A program made the translations under genes and the position numbers. The notes under the pieces were generated by a model. That model did not search any database. It was given only the letters and a program-made list of their open reading frames with translations, and had not been told where the DNA came from. Shown here piece by piece: positions 17,949-27,426 of a stretch of DNA of 64,000 nucleotides; positions within the stretch are counted from its first letter, which is position 1, and each line of letters opens with the position of its first letter. Source of the stretch: Azomonas agilis (GTDB taxonomy: Bacteria; Pseudomonadota; Gammaproteobacteria; Pseudomonadales; Pseudomonadaceae); NCBI RefSeq assembly GCF_007830255.1, contig NZ_VLKG01000007.1, positions 124,001 to 188,000 of the forward strand. The letters are read 5' to 3'.

Positions 17949-19543
17949 TAGCCGATAGCGCTGTCGCTGGACTCGCCGTTGACTAAGCGACGAATACCCA
18001 GAGGGTTGGCGTTTTTCAGTGCCTCAGGCAGCAAAGCATCGGGGTAGTTCTGGTAACACACAGGACGCAGGAAGCGATCAATGGCCAGCGTACCCACTGA
18101 AGTACCACGCGCATCGGACGTAGCGGGGTATGGGCCGCCGTGTACCATGGCGTCGCACACTTCTACGCCAGTGGGGTAGCCGTTGATCAGCAGTCGACCG
18201 GCTTTTTGCTCCAGCAGACTCACCAGAGCGGCAGCGGCGCTGCCTTCCAGATCCGCAGGCTCAGAAATCAGCGTCGCGGTCAGTTGACCTTGCAACGCCG
18301 ACAGAGCGGCCATCAGTTGCTTGGCATCCTCAACCTCAATGATGATGGTCGTGGGGCCAAAGACTTCTTCTTGCAGCAGGTGATCGTCGTCCAACAGCAA
18401 GCTGACATCGGCTTGGAACAGTTGTGGCTGGGCTTGGTTGCCTTCTTGAGCTTTGCCTGCCAGATGACGTACGCCCGGGCCCGGATGCGCCAGTAGGTGG
18501 CTAACGCCTCCGGTGTAGCTGCGCAAGGTGCCGGCATTGAGCATGGTTTGAGGCGCTTGCGCTGCCATGGCTTCGGTGAAGGCGCGCACGAAAGCAGAGA
18601 AGGCATCAGAGCGTTGGCCGATGATCAGGCCGGGATTGGTGCAGAACTGGCCGCAACCCATAGTTACAGAGCCGGCCAATTCGGTAGCGATTTGCACGCC
18701 ACGTTTTTTCAAGGCTTCAGGCAGCAGAATTACTGGGTTGATGCTGGACATTTCAGCAAAAACCGGAATCGGCTGTGGGCGGGCGGCGGCCATATCACAG
18801 AGGGCGCGTCCACCCTTCAGGGAGCCAGTAAAGCCAACGGCTTGAATCGCAGGATGCTTGACTAAGGCTTCACCCACGCCGTTGCCGTACACCATGTTGA
18901 ACACACCGGCAGGCATGTTAGTTTTTTCCGCCGCACGGATAATGGCATCGGCGACGCACTCAGCAGTAGCCATGTGGCCGCTGTGGGCTTTGAAGACTAC
19001 AGGGCAACCGGCAGCCAGAGCAGCCGCAGTGTCACCACCAGCGGTTGAGAAAGCCAGAGGGAAGTTGCTGGCACCGAATACTGCTACAGGGCCGACGCCG
19101 ATGCGGTATTGACGCAGATCGACACGCGGCATGGGTTTGCGATCGGGCAGAGCCAGATCAATGCGCGCGCCGTAGAAATCCCCCCGCCGTAGCACTTGGG
19201 CAAACAGGCGCATTTGGTTGCTGGTACGACCACGCTCGCCTTGGATACGGGCAGCCGGCAGAGCGGTTTCCTGAGTCACTACGGCTACGAAGTCATCGCC
19301 TAGGGCGTCGATTTCGTTGGCAATGGCATCTAAAAACTCAGCCCGCCGCGCTGCCGACAGTTGGCGGAAAGCAGGATAGGCTGTGGCTGCGGCTTCAGCA
19401 GCGGCAGACACCTCAGCCTCGGTAGCCTGACTGAACTGGTAGGGCAAGGCTTGTCCTGTGCTGGCATCGGTGCTTTGAATTCGGATGTTGCCAGAAGCTG
19501 AGCGCTGACCGCCGATGTACTGATGGCCGATAATGTGAAGCAT
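17948..19543 (-). CDS. Alpha-ketoglutaric semialdehyde dehydrogenase
   Basis: 531-residue aldehyde dehydrogenase closest to the alpha-ketoglutaric semialdehyde dehydrogenases of aldarate and pentose-acid pathways (semialdehyde + NAD(P)+ to 2-oxoglutarate). Family features: GASNFPLAFSTAGGDTAAALAAG, FTGSLKGG (cofactor region), catalytic Glu in FAEMSSINP and catalytic Cys in GCGQFCTNPG. Length fits this subfamily, which is longer than common ALDHs. It completes the galactarate route with GarD (21080) and KdgD (24487). Confidence 0.93.
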   Translation of the reverse strand: MLHIIGHQYIGGQRSASGNIRIQSTDASTGQALPYQFSQATEAEVSAAAEAAATAYPAFRQLSAARRAEFLDAIANEIDALGDDFVAVVTQETALPAARIQGERGRTSNQMRLFAQVLRRGDFYGARIDLALPDRKPMPRVDLRQYRIGVGPVAVFGASNFPLAFSTAGGDTAAALAAGCPVVFKAHSGHMATAECVADAIIRAAEKTNMPAGVFNMVYGNGVGEALVKHPAIQAVGFTGSLKGGRALCDMAAARPQPIPVFAEMSSINPVILLPEALKKRGVQIATELAGSVTMGCGQFCTNPGLIIGQRSDAFSAFVRAFTEAMAAQAPQTMLNAGTLRSYTGGVSHLLAHPGPGVRHLAGKAQEGNQAQPQLFQADVSLLLDDDHLLQEEVFGPTTIIIEVEDAKQLMAALSALQGQLTATLISEPADLEGSAAAALVSLLEQKAGRLLINGYPTGVEVCDAMVHGGPYPATSDARGTSVGTLAIDRFLRPVCYQNYPDALLPEALKNANPLGIRRLVNGESSDSAIG

Positions 19544-19640
19544 AAAGTCGTCCTCAAATGGGCAGGCCGGTGTTGCTGGCCTTAGGTGATGAGCGTCTAC
19601 CTTGAGTAGACACTTAACGTAAGTTATCGTATGAGTAAGC

Positions 19641-20978
19641 TTAGAGCAAAGGAATGCTGTAATTCACTACTAAGCGGTTTTCGTCTCGATCGCGAGCGTC
19701 GTTACCGCGCCAAGCCGCATTCATCCAAGTAAGACCAACACCCTTCAACATGCCGCTTTGCAGGGTATAGTCCACACGGAAGTTACGTTCCCATTCACGT
19801 CGATCACTGCCCACAGCATCAATATCATCACCGCTGAAGTACACCAGCTTGGTTTTCAGGCCGGGGATACCTAGGGCCGCAAAGTCATAGCTGTGGCCTA
19901 AAACCCAGGTCTCTTCCCCTGCGCTGTTGAATTTACCCAGTTGGGCATTGGTGATCAGGTGCAGGGACAGACCTGAGCCCAAGTTAATGCTGGGGAAGTC
20001 ACTGTTGCCCGTAACCTTCTGATAACCGGCACTGAAGGCATGCCCACCTAGGTTATAGGTGAACATGGCGCTCCATAGGTTGTTATCCACCTCGCCGCTG
20101 CTACCCGGTGCACCGCTGCTGCGATAACCCCGAGCACGACCGGAGGCGCTGGAGTTTTCGCCGTCGGAGTCACTGTAGAAATAGCGCAGATCCGTAGTTA
20201 GGGAGCCCACGGGTAGTTGGTGCTTGTGGGTTAGACCGAAGAAGTGCTGTTTGTAAAAGTCGCGCAGATTACCGTAGTAGTATTGCAGCAACAGATCTTT
20301 GTTGAACTTGTAGTCTGCGCCACCGTAGTAGAACTCGTTGCTGTAGCGGGCATTAGGGCCGCTGTTGGCCCCCGCAATGGACAGACCGTCGCCGTCGCTG
20401 GAGTTACGCTCAATGGATTGTTCCAGTTTACCGGCGATGAAGCTGATGTCGGTGAGTTCTTTGGAGGTGACTTGAGCTCCACGGAACATTTGTGGCATCA
20501 AGCGACCATCGTTGGAAATCAGTACCGGAATTTTCGGCATCAGAGTACCGATTTCAGCCACTGTTTTGGAAAAGCGAATTTTCCCTGTGATACCCAGTCG
20601 CCCAAAATCGCGTTTGGCTTTTCCGTTGCTTTCTAAAGGGAACATAGTGCCCGGTGTCCGGTCGATACCGGCTTTGCCTGAGCGTCCACCACTGTCCAAA
20701 CGAATGGCGTGTTGCGCGTAAACGTCTAACCCAAAACCGACGACCCCTTCAGTAAAGCCGGATTTGTAGTCGAGGAAGAAGGCTTGGCCCCATTCTTCCG
20801 AGCGCGGGGTATTGGTGGTGCGCTCATTGCGGCTGTCTTGGTTGATGTAGAAGTTCTTCAGCCGTAACGTAGCCTTACTGTCTTCAAAAAATGCGGCTTG
20901 GCTGGCCAAGGGGGGAAAGGCCAACAGTGTTCCCAGTAGAGGTATAAAGCCGTACCGGGCCTTAGGGGGTATGGACAT
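19641..20978 (-). CDS. OprD-family outer-membrane porin
   Basis: 445-residue substrate-selective porin of the OprD/OccK family. Signal peptide at 1-28 (ends ASQA), then the characteristic AFFEDSKATLRLKNFYIN start of the barrel, EEWGQAFFLDYKSGFT, and a C-terminal barrel ending VNYSIPLL. OprD porins favour small carboxylated solutes, which fits galactarate entry. It lies between the semialdehyde dehydrogenase and garD. A homologue is at 53049. Confidence 0.94.
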   Translation of the reverse strand: MSIPPKARYGFIPLLGTLLAFPPLASQAAFFEDSKATLRLKNFYINQDSRNERTTNTPRSEEWGQAFFLDYKSGFTEGVVGFGLDVYAQHAIRLDSGGRSGKAGIDRTPGTMFPLESNGKAKRDFGRLGITGKIRFSKTVAEIGTLMPKIPVLISNDGRLMPQMFRGAQVTSKELTDISFIAGKLEQSIERNSSDGDGLSIAGANSGPNARYSNEFYYGGADYKFNKDLLLQYYYGNLRDFYKQHFFGLTHKHQLPVGSLTTDLRYFYSDSDGENSSASGRARGYRSSGAPGSSGEVDNNLWSAMFTYNLGGHAFSAGYQKVTGNSDFPSINLGSGLSLHLITNAQLGKFNSAGEETWVLGHSYDFAALGIPGLKTKLVYFSGDDIDAVGSDRREWERNFRVDYTLQSGMLKGVGLTWMNAAWRGNDARDRDENRLVVNYSIPLL

Positions 20979-21079
20979 TGTTTAAGTCTCCATCGTGGAC
21001 GTTTTTATTGTTTTATTGCTATGAAGGGGCCGCCACGTCGGCCCTTTCACAAATTTCGCTGCATTTCCTAGCGAGCAAA

Positions 21080-22636
21080 TCAGGTCACAGGTGCGGGGTT
21101 AAACAGCACGAGGTCGTTGTGCAGTTTGTGGTATTCGGCCCAAGTCTTTTTGCGGCCGCTGGCGACATCCAGATAAAGTTGGAAAATCTCCCAGCCCATT
21201 TCCTCTAAAGACAACTGCCCTGAGGTGATTTTGCCCGCATCCACATCAATCAGATCCGGCCATTGTTCGGCCAACTGAGTGCGCGTGCCGACCTTGATCA
21301 CCGGCACCATGGCCAAACCGTAAGGCGTGCCGCGTCCGGTGGTGAAGATGTGCAGGTTCATACCGGCGGCCAATTGCAGGGTGCCGCAGATAAAGTCACT
21401 GGCCGGAGTGGCGCAGAAGTTCAAGCCCTTGGTTTTAGCGCGCTCGCCCGGAGAAACCACCGCCACGATGGGGCTGGAACCGGATTTGGCAATGGAGCCC
21501 ATCGCTTTCTCAACGATGTTGTTCAGGCCGCCTTTTTTGTTGCCCGGTGTGGTGTTGGCACTGCGATCCACTACGCCGCGATCCAGATAGCGGTCGTACC
21601 AATCCATTTCGCGGATCAGAGCATCCGCCACTTCAGTCGTGGAGGCACGGGGTGTCAGCAGGTGAATACCGTCGCGTACTTCGGTGTTTTCGGAGAACAT
21701 TACCGTGGCTCCAGCCCGAACCAGCAGGTCAGCGGCATAGCCTAACGCAGGGTTAGCGGTAATGCCGGAGAAGGCATCACTGCCGCCGCACTGCATGCCT
21801 AGCACCAAATCGGAAGCGGGGCAGGTTTCGCGTTTGCGCTCATTCAGGACTTTCAGGCGCTCTTCGATCATGGCCAGCACTTGCTTCACAATGCCGGCAA
21901 AGCCTTCGCCGGATTCTTGCAGGCGGTACAGCCAGTCTTTTTCCTCTAATCCCTCAGTGAGGGCATCGCCTGGCATCAGTTGTTCGGGTTGGAGTTTTTC
22001 GCAGCCAAGGCCAATCACTAAAGGATGACCACCCAAGTTCGGGTTGCGGCTGAGGTTAAACAGGGTGCGAATCGGGATGATGGCATCGGGTGCGTTGATG
22101 GCGACCCCACAGCCGTAGCTGTGATTGATGGCAATAATGTCATCCACGTTGGGGTATTTGGGCAGTAACTGTTGACGTGCCAAGGTAACGCAGTGGTTCA
22201 GCACACCCGCCACGCATTGTACGGTGGTGCTGATCCCTAAAATATTACGGGTACCGACGCTGCCGTCTGGATTACGGAAACCCTCAAAGGTATAGCCTTC
22301 CAGGGGCGTAATTTCCGGAGCGGGGGCGGTAGCCTTAGGCAAATTATCCAAAGTGGGTGCTGAAGGCATACGCAGGTGCTGCTCAGTCACCCAGCTACCC
22401 TTGGGAATGTCTTTCAGGGCATAGCCGATCACTTGACCGTAGCGGATCACCTCAGTGCCTTCGGGCAGATCGCACAGGGATACTTTATGGCTTTGCGGAA
22501 TGCCTTCAACCGCCTCTAGGCCGTCGTCAAAACGACTACCAGCGGCTACCCCTTGGGCGTTAACGACAACACCCACGTTATCGCGCTCGTGCAAGCGGAT
22601 GTAACGGGGGGAATCACGGTGTTGGATCAGCTCCAT
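21080..22636 (-). CDS. garD: Galactarate dehydratase
   Basis: 518-residue UxaA/GarD-family dehydratase. GarD converts galactarate to 5-dehydro-4-deoxyglucarate. An N-terminal SAF-like domain (residues about 10-90) is followed by the catalytic part with [32 protein letters not shown] and [22 protein letters not shown], holding the conserved Cys and His of the family. Altronate dehydratase is the alternative; the neighbours KdgD and the semialdehyde dehydrogenase favour galactarate. Confidence 0.9.
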   Translation of the reverse strand: MELIQHRDSPRYIRLHERDNVGVVVNAQGVAAGSRFDDGLEAVEGIPQSHKVSLCDLPEGTEVIRYGQVIGYALKDIPKGSWVTEQHLRMPSAPTLDNLPKATAPAPEITPLEGYTFEGFRNPDGSVGTRNILGISTTVQCVAGVLNHCVTLARQQLLPKYPNVDDIIAINHSYGCGVAINAPDAIIPIRTLFNLSRNPNLGGHPLVIGLGCEKLQPEQLMPGDALTEGLEEKDWLYRLQESGEGFAGIVKQVLAMIEERLKVLNERKRETCPASDLVLGMQCGGSDAFSGITANPALGYAADLLVRAGATVMFSENTEVRDGIHLLTPRASTTEVADALIREMDWYDRYLDRGVVDRSANTTPGNKKGGLNNIVEKAMGSIAKSGSSPIVAVVSPGERAKTKGLNFCATPASDFICGTLQLAAGMNLHIFTTGRGTPYGLAMVPVIKVGTRTQLAEQWPDLIDVDAGKITSGQLSLEEMGWEIFQLYLDVASGRKKTWAEYHKLHNDLVLFNPAPVT

Positions 22637-22956
22637 GACGTAACCTCTAGGCTTAATAATTATTAAAAGTCTGATGACTAATCACAGAGGTGGGCTCAAT
22701 ACAGCGTCCCTGACCCTTTGTTTTAGTCAAATCAAACCGGGTATTGGGTTATCGAGTGTATGTAGCCAGTGTATAGGCTGGGTAGCCTGATGCGGCTGCA
22801 ATAGAGCGCAGCAAAGAGGCTGAAAGAGGAGCAGGGAATACCCGAGTGTTCATGCCAAATTCCTGTGTGATATTAGAGTTAGACTACAGCTTGTCAAATC
22901 ATCCCACATCCTATAACTAAGGTTAAAAATGTGGGATGACTTGTTGCAGAAAGAAC
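22637..22956. other. 320-bp intergenic region between MFS permease and garD
   Basis: No convincing gene. It holds the upstream region of garD, including AGTC-TGAT-GACT near 22667, and at its other end the terminator hairpin of the MFS gene (22899-22939). Confidence 0.6.
22899..22939 (-). terminator. Terminator hairpin of the MFS permease gene
   Basis: TCATCCCACAT / ATGTGGGATGA, 11-bp perfect inverted repeat with a 19-nt loop, 17 nt after the minus-strand stop. Followed on that strand by a short T-rich stretch. Confidence 0.7.
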
Positions 22957-24339
22957 TTAGCTGTGGATTGCTGTAGCCGGTTTGGCAGCAGCAGCAGAGG
23001 AGGTATCCCCAGCGACTTCTTTTAATTCAACGCGTTGGATGCGGCCTACTACGAACAGGTAGCTGAATACGGCCAGCAGAGCGTTAGCTCCAACAAACAC
23101 CAGAGCCCATTGGAAGGAGCCGGTGGCGCTGATGATGTAACCAATCACAATTGGAGTAGTGATGGAGGAGATATTGCCGAAGGTGTTGAAGATACCGCCG
23201 GACATTCCAGCAATTTGCTTCGGCGAGGTATCCGCCACTACAGCCCAGCCCAGAGCGCCCAGACCTTTACCGAAGAATGCCAAGGCCATAAAGGCGATCA
23301 CGATCCACTCGGACGTAACGTAGTTACACACCACCATAGAGGTGGACAGCAGCAGGCCGGTCACGATAGGCAGTTTGCGCGAGAGGGTGAGGGAGTGCCC
23401 ACGACGTAACAGCCCGTCGGAGATCACACCACCCAAAACACCACCGATAAAGCCGCATATTGCCGGTAAGGAGGCGATAAAGCCCGCTTTCAGGATGGAC
23501 ATACCCTTTTCTTGTACCAGGTAAATCGGGAACCAAGTCAAGAAGAAGTAGGTTAAGCAGTTAATGCAGTATTGACCAAAGTACACACCCAACAACATGC
23601 GATTGCTGAGCAATTGCTTGATGTAAGCCCATTTGGGGCCAGACTTGGGTTTGTTACTCTGAGCAGGTGCGTTATCCATATCCACCAAGCCGCCGCCCTG
23701 CTCAATGTAAGCCAGTTCGCTGGGTTTGATGGAGGGATGTTCTTTGGGCGAGTAAATAACTTTTAGCCAGACCAGCGCAAACAGCATGCCGGCAATACCC
23801 ATAGTGGTGAATACGTGTTGCCAGCCATACTGGGACACGATCCAAGCCATTAAAGGTGCAAAGAGTGCAGTAGCAAAGTATTGCGCCGAATTAAATACCG
23901 CTGAGGCTGTACCCCGTTCGGCAGTGGGGAACCATGCCGCCACAATACGAGCGTTACCGGGGAAGGAAGGTGCTTCCGCAAAGCCCACCATAAAGCGCAG
24001 GGTAAACAGCGCTAAAACCGCGAAGGCAATGGGTACTTGGTCGACAAATCCCTGTAAAAAGGTAAACAGCGACCAAGTAAAGATGCTAAAGGCGTAAATC
24101 TTCTTAGAGCCAAACTTATCCAGCAGCCAACCACCAGGAATCTGGCCTGCTACATAAGCCCAACCAAAGGCTGAGAAGATATAACCCAGAGTTACAGCAT
24201 CAATACCAAGGTCTTTCTGTAAGCTAGTGCCTGCAATAGAAATGGTAGCTCGGTCAGCGTAGTTGATGGTGGTTGCGAGAAACAACATCAACAGGATGAC
24301 ATAACGAGTGCGACCAGGACTAGCGCTGTGCGTAGTCAT
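22957..24339 (-). CDS. MFS hexuronate/glucarate-galactarate-type permease
   Basis: 460-residue MFS carrier of the anion:cation symporter group (GudP/GarP/ExuT). N-terminal signature LATTINYADRATISIAG, then WAYVAGQIPGGWLLDKFGSKK between helices 2 and 3, and RFMVGFAEAPSFPGNARIVAAWFP, all split along the typical first half. 12 predicted helices. It likely imports galactarate and/or glucarate with protons. Flanked by kdgD and garD, each about 150-320 nt away. Confidence 0.92.
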   Translation of the reverse strand: MTTHSASPGRTRYVILLMLFLATTINYADRATISIAGTSLQKDLGIDAVTLGYIFSAFGWAYVAGQIPGGWLLDKFGSKKIYAFSIFTWSLFTFLQGFVDQVPIAFAVLALFTLRFMVGFAEAPSFPGNARIVAAWFPTAERGTASAVFNSAQYFATALFAPLMAWIVSQYGWQHVFTTMGIAGMLFALVWLKVIYSPKEHPSIKPSELAYIEQGGGLVDMDNAPAQSNKPKSGPKWAYIKQLLSNRMLLGVYFGQYCINCLTYFFLTWFPIYLVQEKGMSILKAGFIASLPAICGFIGGVLGGVISDGLLRRGHSLTLSRKLPIVTGLLLSTSMVVCNYVTSEWIVIAFMALAFFGKGLGALGWAVVADTSPKQIAGMSGGIFNTFGNISSITTPIVIGYIISATGSFQWALVFVGANALLAVFSYLFVVGRIQRVELKEVAGDTSSAAAAKPATAIHS

Positions 24340-24486
24340 GTTGAGTAACTCCCAGTTATTGTTTTTATCATTAAAAGGATCGCGAGATCTTATGACTGAT
24401 CTCTACAATCCCTCAATAAGGTTTGGATGCTGTAGGAGGGATACAGCACCCTTAACCTTGCCTCGTAACGCGTATTACCACTTAAC

Positions 24487-25398
24487 TTATTGCGGGCCCA
24501 GCTTGTTCATCAGAATGGCCAGCTCTTCTACTTCATTAGGACGCAGATCCACCAGAGGCGCGCGCACAGGGCCTGCATCATAGCCTGCAATTTTGGCACC
24601 GGCTTTGATGATGCTGACCGCATAGCCACCACGACGGTTACGCAGCTCTAAGTAAGGTAGGAAGAAATCGTCGATCAGACGACCCACAGTCGCATGGTCA
24701 TCAGCAGCGATAGCCTTGTAGAAATCAACCGCTGTTTTGGGGATGAAGTTGAACACGGCAGAAGAGTACACCGGTACGCCCATGGCTTTGTAGGCAGCGG
24801 CATAGACTTCAGCAGTAGGCAGACCACCCAGATAAGTGAAGCGATCACCCAAACGACGGTGAATAGCTACCATCGGCTCAATTTCACCGATACCGTCTTT
24901 GAAACCGATCAGGTTCGGGCAGCGAGCAGCCAGAATTTCCAGGCTTTCTGGAGTCAGGCGGCATACGTTGCGGTTGTACACCACGACACCGATTTTGATG
25001 GACTTACATACGGCTTCTACGTGAGCGATCAGGCCTTCTTGGCAGGTTTCGGTCAGGTAGTGAGGCAGCAGCAGAACGCCGGCAGCACCTAAACGCTCAG
25101 CTTCTTGAGCCAGGGCGATGGCCAGACGAGTGGGGCCACCGGCACCGGCCAGAATGGGTACTTGGCCTTTGCAGGTATTAACGGCAACTCGAATGATGTC
25201 AGAGAACTCTTTGTGTTCTAGGGAGAAGAACTCACCCGTTCCGCCGGCTGCGAACAGGGCACTAGCGCCGTAAGGAGCCAGCCATTCCAGACGTTTGGCA
25301 TAGGTAGAAGGGCGGAAATCGCCGTTCTCGTCAAAGTCAGTGACTGGGAAAGACAGCAGGCCGGAAGAGAGGATGGACTTTAATTCTTGTGGAGTCAT
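24487..25398 (-). CDS. kdgD: 5-dehydro-4-deoxyglucarate dehydratase
   Basis: 303-residue DHDPS/NAL-fold enzyme that dehydrates and decarboxylates 5-dehydro-4-deoxyglucarate to alpha-ketoglutaric semialdehyde. LLSFPVTDF at the start, [20 protein letters not shown] (catalytic Tyr) and LIGFKDGIG (Schiff-base Lys) are visible. ATG 25398 follows AGGGTGA by about 5 nt; a GTG three codons upstream is less likely. Preceded by an upstream region with inverted repeats. Confidence 0.95.
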   Translation of the reverse strand: MTPQELKSILSSGLLSFPVTDFDENGDFRPSTYAKRLEWLAPYGASALFAAGGTGEFFSLEHKEFSDIIRVAVNTCKGQVPILAGAGGPTRLAIALAQEAERLGAAGVLLLPHYLTETCQEGLIAHVEAVCKSIKIGVVVYNRNVCRLTPESLEILAARCPNLIGFKDGIGEIEPMVAIHRRLGDRFTYLGGLPTAEVYAAAYKAMGVPVYSSAVFNFIPKTAVDFYKAIAADDHATVGRLIDDFFLPYLELRNRRGGYAVSIIKAGAKIAGYDAGPVRAPLVDLRPNEVEELAILMNKLGPQ

Positions 25399-25427
25399 TG
25401 GGGTCACCCTAGAGAAAGAAGGTTTGT

Positions 25428-25467
25428 AACACCGTTATCGCACCAGTGTTATACGTCATCATATGAC
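25428..25467. promoter_or_regulatory. Inverted repeats upstream of kdgD, candidate operator
   Basis: TAACAC...GTGTTA (6-bp arms) followed by GTCAT-CAT-ATGAC at 25455-25467. Placed between kdgD and the GntR-family regulator, so a possible binding site for that regulator. Spacing was judged by eye only. Confidence 0.4.
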
Positions 25468-25554
25468 TTGTTTTCTGCCAGTGCAACCCTGCCTGATCTT
25501 TTTATCGCGTCGACCAAAGTCGGGACTCAAAGATCAGGCATGTTGTCAGTTGTC

Positions 25555-26295
25555 TTAGGATGTGGGGGTCATGGTTTCGTGTAGGCGGCGCAAGCGTTCA
25601 CGGCTGTTAGTCAGATGTAAACGCATGGCCGCGCGGGCGGCTTCGCTGTCCTGACGTTGGATGGCCGCATAGATGTCATCGTGCTCACGGCACAGGCGGT
25701 TATGGTATTCCTGCTGATCTGAGCGGGCGATGTATGCAGAGTCCAATCGGGTACGCGGAATGATGCTGGTACCAAAATGATCAATAATATCAATGAAATA
25801 GCGGTTGCCAGTGGCAATGGCAATCTGCTGATGGAAGGCAAAATCAGCCGATACCGCATCCGTGGCGTGACTGGCGTTATAAAAACGCGCTAAAGCAGCG
25901 GCCATGTCCGCTAGTTGAGCATCGGTTCTGCGGGTAGCAGCTAATCCTGCGGACTCAACTTCCAAGCTGATCCGCAGTTCCAACACCGCCATCACATCGC
26001 GCAAGGTGACGATGGTGGCCGGATCAATCCGAAAACCCGTGCTGGGGGTATCTAAAACAAAGGTGCCAATGCCATGCCGGGTTTCCACAACACCAGAGGC
26101 TTGTAGACGTGAAATGGCTTCCCGGACTACGGTGCGGCTGACTCCATAGCGATCCATGACTTCCGATTCAGTGGGCAGTTTTTCGCCCCGTTTTATATGG
26201 CCTTCAGTGATTTGCCGTGACAGCTCACTGACCAAGTCTTGGGTAAGGCTGCGGTTTTTGCGGCGATTGCCGGCCAGTGGTGATTCCTGATTCAT
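25555..26295 (-). CDS. GntR-family regulator, FadR/FCD subfamily
   Basis: 246-residue transcription factor. N-terminal winged helix (residues about 10-75) with GEKLPTESEVMDRYGVSRTVVREAISRL split as the recognition region, and a C-terminal FCD all-helical ligand domain with Asp/His residues able to hold a metal (DFAFHQQIA, CREHDDIYA). It probably senses an aldarate or its degradation product and represses the pathway (inference from position). ATG 26295 has GGAAG 5 nt upstream; the GTG two codons earlier is less likely. Confidence 0.92.
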   Translation of the reverse strand: MNQESPLAGNRRKNRSLTQDLVSELSRQITEGHIKRGEKLPTESEVMDRYGVSRTVVREAISRLQASGVVETRHGIGTFVLDTPSTGFRIDPATIVTLRDVMAVLELRISLEVESAGLAATRRTDAQLADMAAALARFYNASHATDAVSADFAFHQQIAIATGNRYFIDIIDHFGTSIIPRTRLDSAYIARSDQQEYHNRLCREHDDIYAAIQRQDSEAARAAMRLHLTNSRERLRRLHETMTPTS

Positions 26296-26370
26296 GATCA
26301 CTTCCGTAAAAAGCTCTGAGGGGCTCAGAGTTCACATACTTGTACGATAACAATAGGGGCCGTATGAATA

Positions 26371-26416
26371 AAGGCTTTGCTGGCTCTAGGTAGGTAAATA
26401 GTCCCTGCAAAGCCTT
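26371..26416. repeat. 10-bp inverted repeat upstream of the GntR regulator
   Basis: AAGGCTTTGC (26371-26380) and GCAAAGCCTT (26407-26416), perfect, 26-nt spacer. Could be a hairpin in the regulator's leader or a terminator for leftward or rightward transcripts. Confidence 0.5.
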
Positions 26417-26565
26417 GTCTGGGGATAGACCGTAACTTCAATTAAGAAGAGGGAATTGTCAGATTTTGTATCCATTGGGTAAAGAAGGGTAAAGGTACAG
26501 GCGTACACTTTGGCGCTATGGTTTGATGCAGATCACCACAGAATGACTCATAGGGTAATTTTTCC

Positions 26566-26988
26566 ATGCTTAAGCCAATCCACTTTGCTCTGTTGGCTAC
26601 CTTGGTCGCTCCACTGGCTATGGCCGCTGAAGATAAAGATGGCGCCCGTCCTGATGGCCCACCGCCTGCCGCTTTTGAGGCCTGTGCTGGCAAGAAAGCA
26701 GGTGATAAAGCCAGTATGAGTGGCCCAGAAGGCCGCAGTTTTTCCGGCGTTTGCCGCGATGTTAAAGGCAAGCTGGCTCTAACCCCTGAAGGCGGTCGTG
26801 GTGGTGAAGGTCGTGGCCCCGGCCCTGAAGCCTTTAAAGCCTGTGAAGGCAAGTCTGCAGGTGATACCGCCTCCATCACAGGCCCAGAAGGTCGCAGCTT
26901 CTCCGGTACCTGCCGCGAGCGTGACGGCAAACTGGCTCTGATGCCCGATCGTAAACCCAAAGGCGAGCACGAACATAAAGAAGACTAA
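26566..26988 (+). CDS. Small secreted protein with two tandem 41-residue Cys-pair modules
   Basis: 140-residue protein of unknown function. Signal peptide 1-20 (ends AMA). Two modules, residues 34-74 and 87-127, share the pattern AF-x-AC-x-GK-x-AGD-x-AS-x-(S/T)GPEGRSFSG-x-C-x(6)-GKLAL-x-P. Each has two Cys exactly 23 residues apart (C40/C63 and C93/C116), which suggests one disulfide per module in the periplasm. A Gly-rich linker joins them and the tail is Lys/His/Glu-rich. An internal duplication is obvious also in the DNA. No neighbour explains it. Confidence 0.8.
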   Translation: MLKPIHFALLATLVAPLAMAAEDKDGARPDGPPPAAFEACAGKKAGDKASMSGPEGRSFSGVCRDVKGKLALTPEGGRGGEGRGPGPEAFKACEGKSAGDTASITGPEGRSFSGTCRERDGKLALMPDRKPKGEHEHKED

Positions 26989-27315
26989 GGTCTTTTGGGT
27001 AGGCTGAATCCCTTCTGTATCTCCTTCTTGCGGTACGGCGGTTTCCACTTCCTGATCGGTGCCGTCTATAGCCACCCCCTGATATCTCGATCCCCCCTAG
27101 CTTGACCTAATACTGCATCTCTTAGGTCATGGCTGGGGAGATATCTGGGGTTTTTCTTATTTTCGCTTCTCTGCCCTCTATAAATCCTATTTAACCCTAA
27201 GGGGTTCGAGGTCTGTGCCTGTACTAAGGCAAGGGGCTTTCATCATAAATATATTCTAAAAACATATTTTAGATAAAAATCTAATTCCATTAAATTATTT
27301 AAACCGCGTACTGAT
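26989..27315. other. Intergenic stretch with long hairpin and AT-rich promoter region
   Basis: Contains the 78-nt hairpin at 27074-27151 and, at 27240-27305, an AT-rich stretch that is a likely promoter for the TauD-type operon. No coding signal seen. Confidence 0.6.
27074..27151. terminator. Exceptionally long hairpin followed by a T-tract
   Basis: Nested arms: ACCCC...GGGGT outermost, GATATCTC (27081-27088)/GAGATATC (27138-27145), CCCC/GGGG, AGC/GCT and TGACCTAA (27103-27110)/TTAGGTCA (27122-27129), with an 11-nt loop. TTTTTCTTATTTT follows on the plus strand. Likely the terminator of the 26566 gene, though its length is unusual. Confidence 0.65.
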
Positions 27316-27390
27316 CGGACAACCCATGAGCCGCGAGAACCTCCCTTATAAGAGCGGAGGAGGCAAGCATTTGGGTACCCATGCGCCTCC
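27316..27390 (+). promoter_or_regulatory. Candidate sulfur-gene leader L3
   Basis: GGACAACC (27317-27324) lies 110 nt before the TauD-type start. Then CCTCC (27340-27344) can pair with GGAGG (27356-27360), or the overlapping GGAGGC (27359-27364) plus GCAT can pair with ATGC plus GCCTCC (27385-27390) in a 10-bp stem with a 2-nt bulge. The two stems share bases and exclude each other. Confidence 0.5.
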
Positions 27391-27426
27391 AGAAGCTTAA
27401 AAGATGACTGTTTTTGGAGTATTCCC

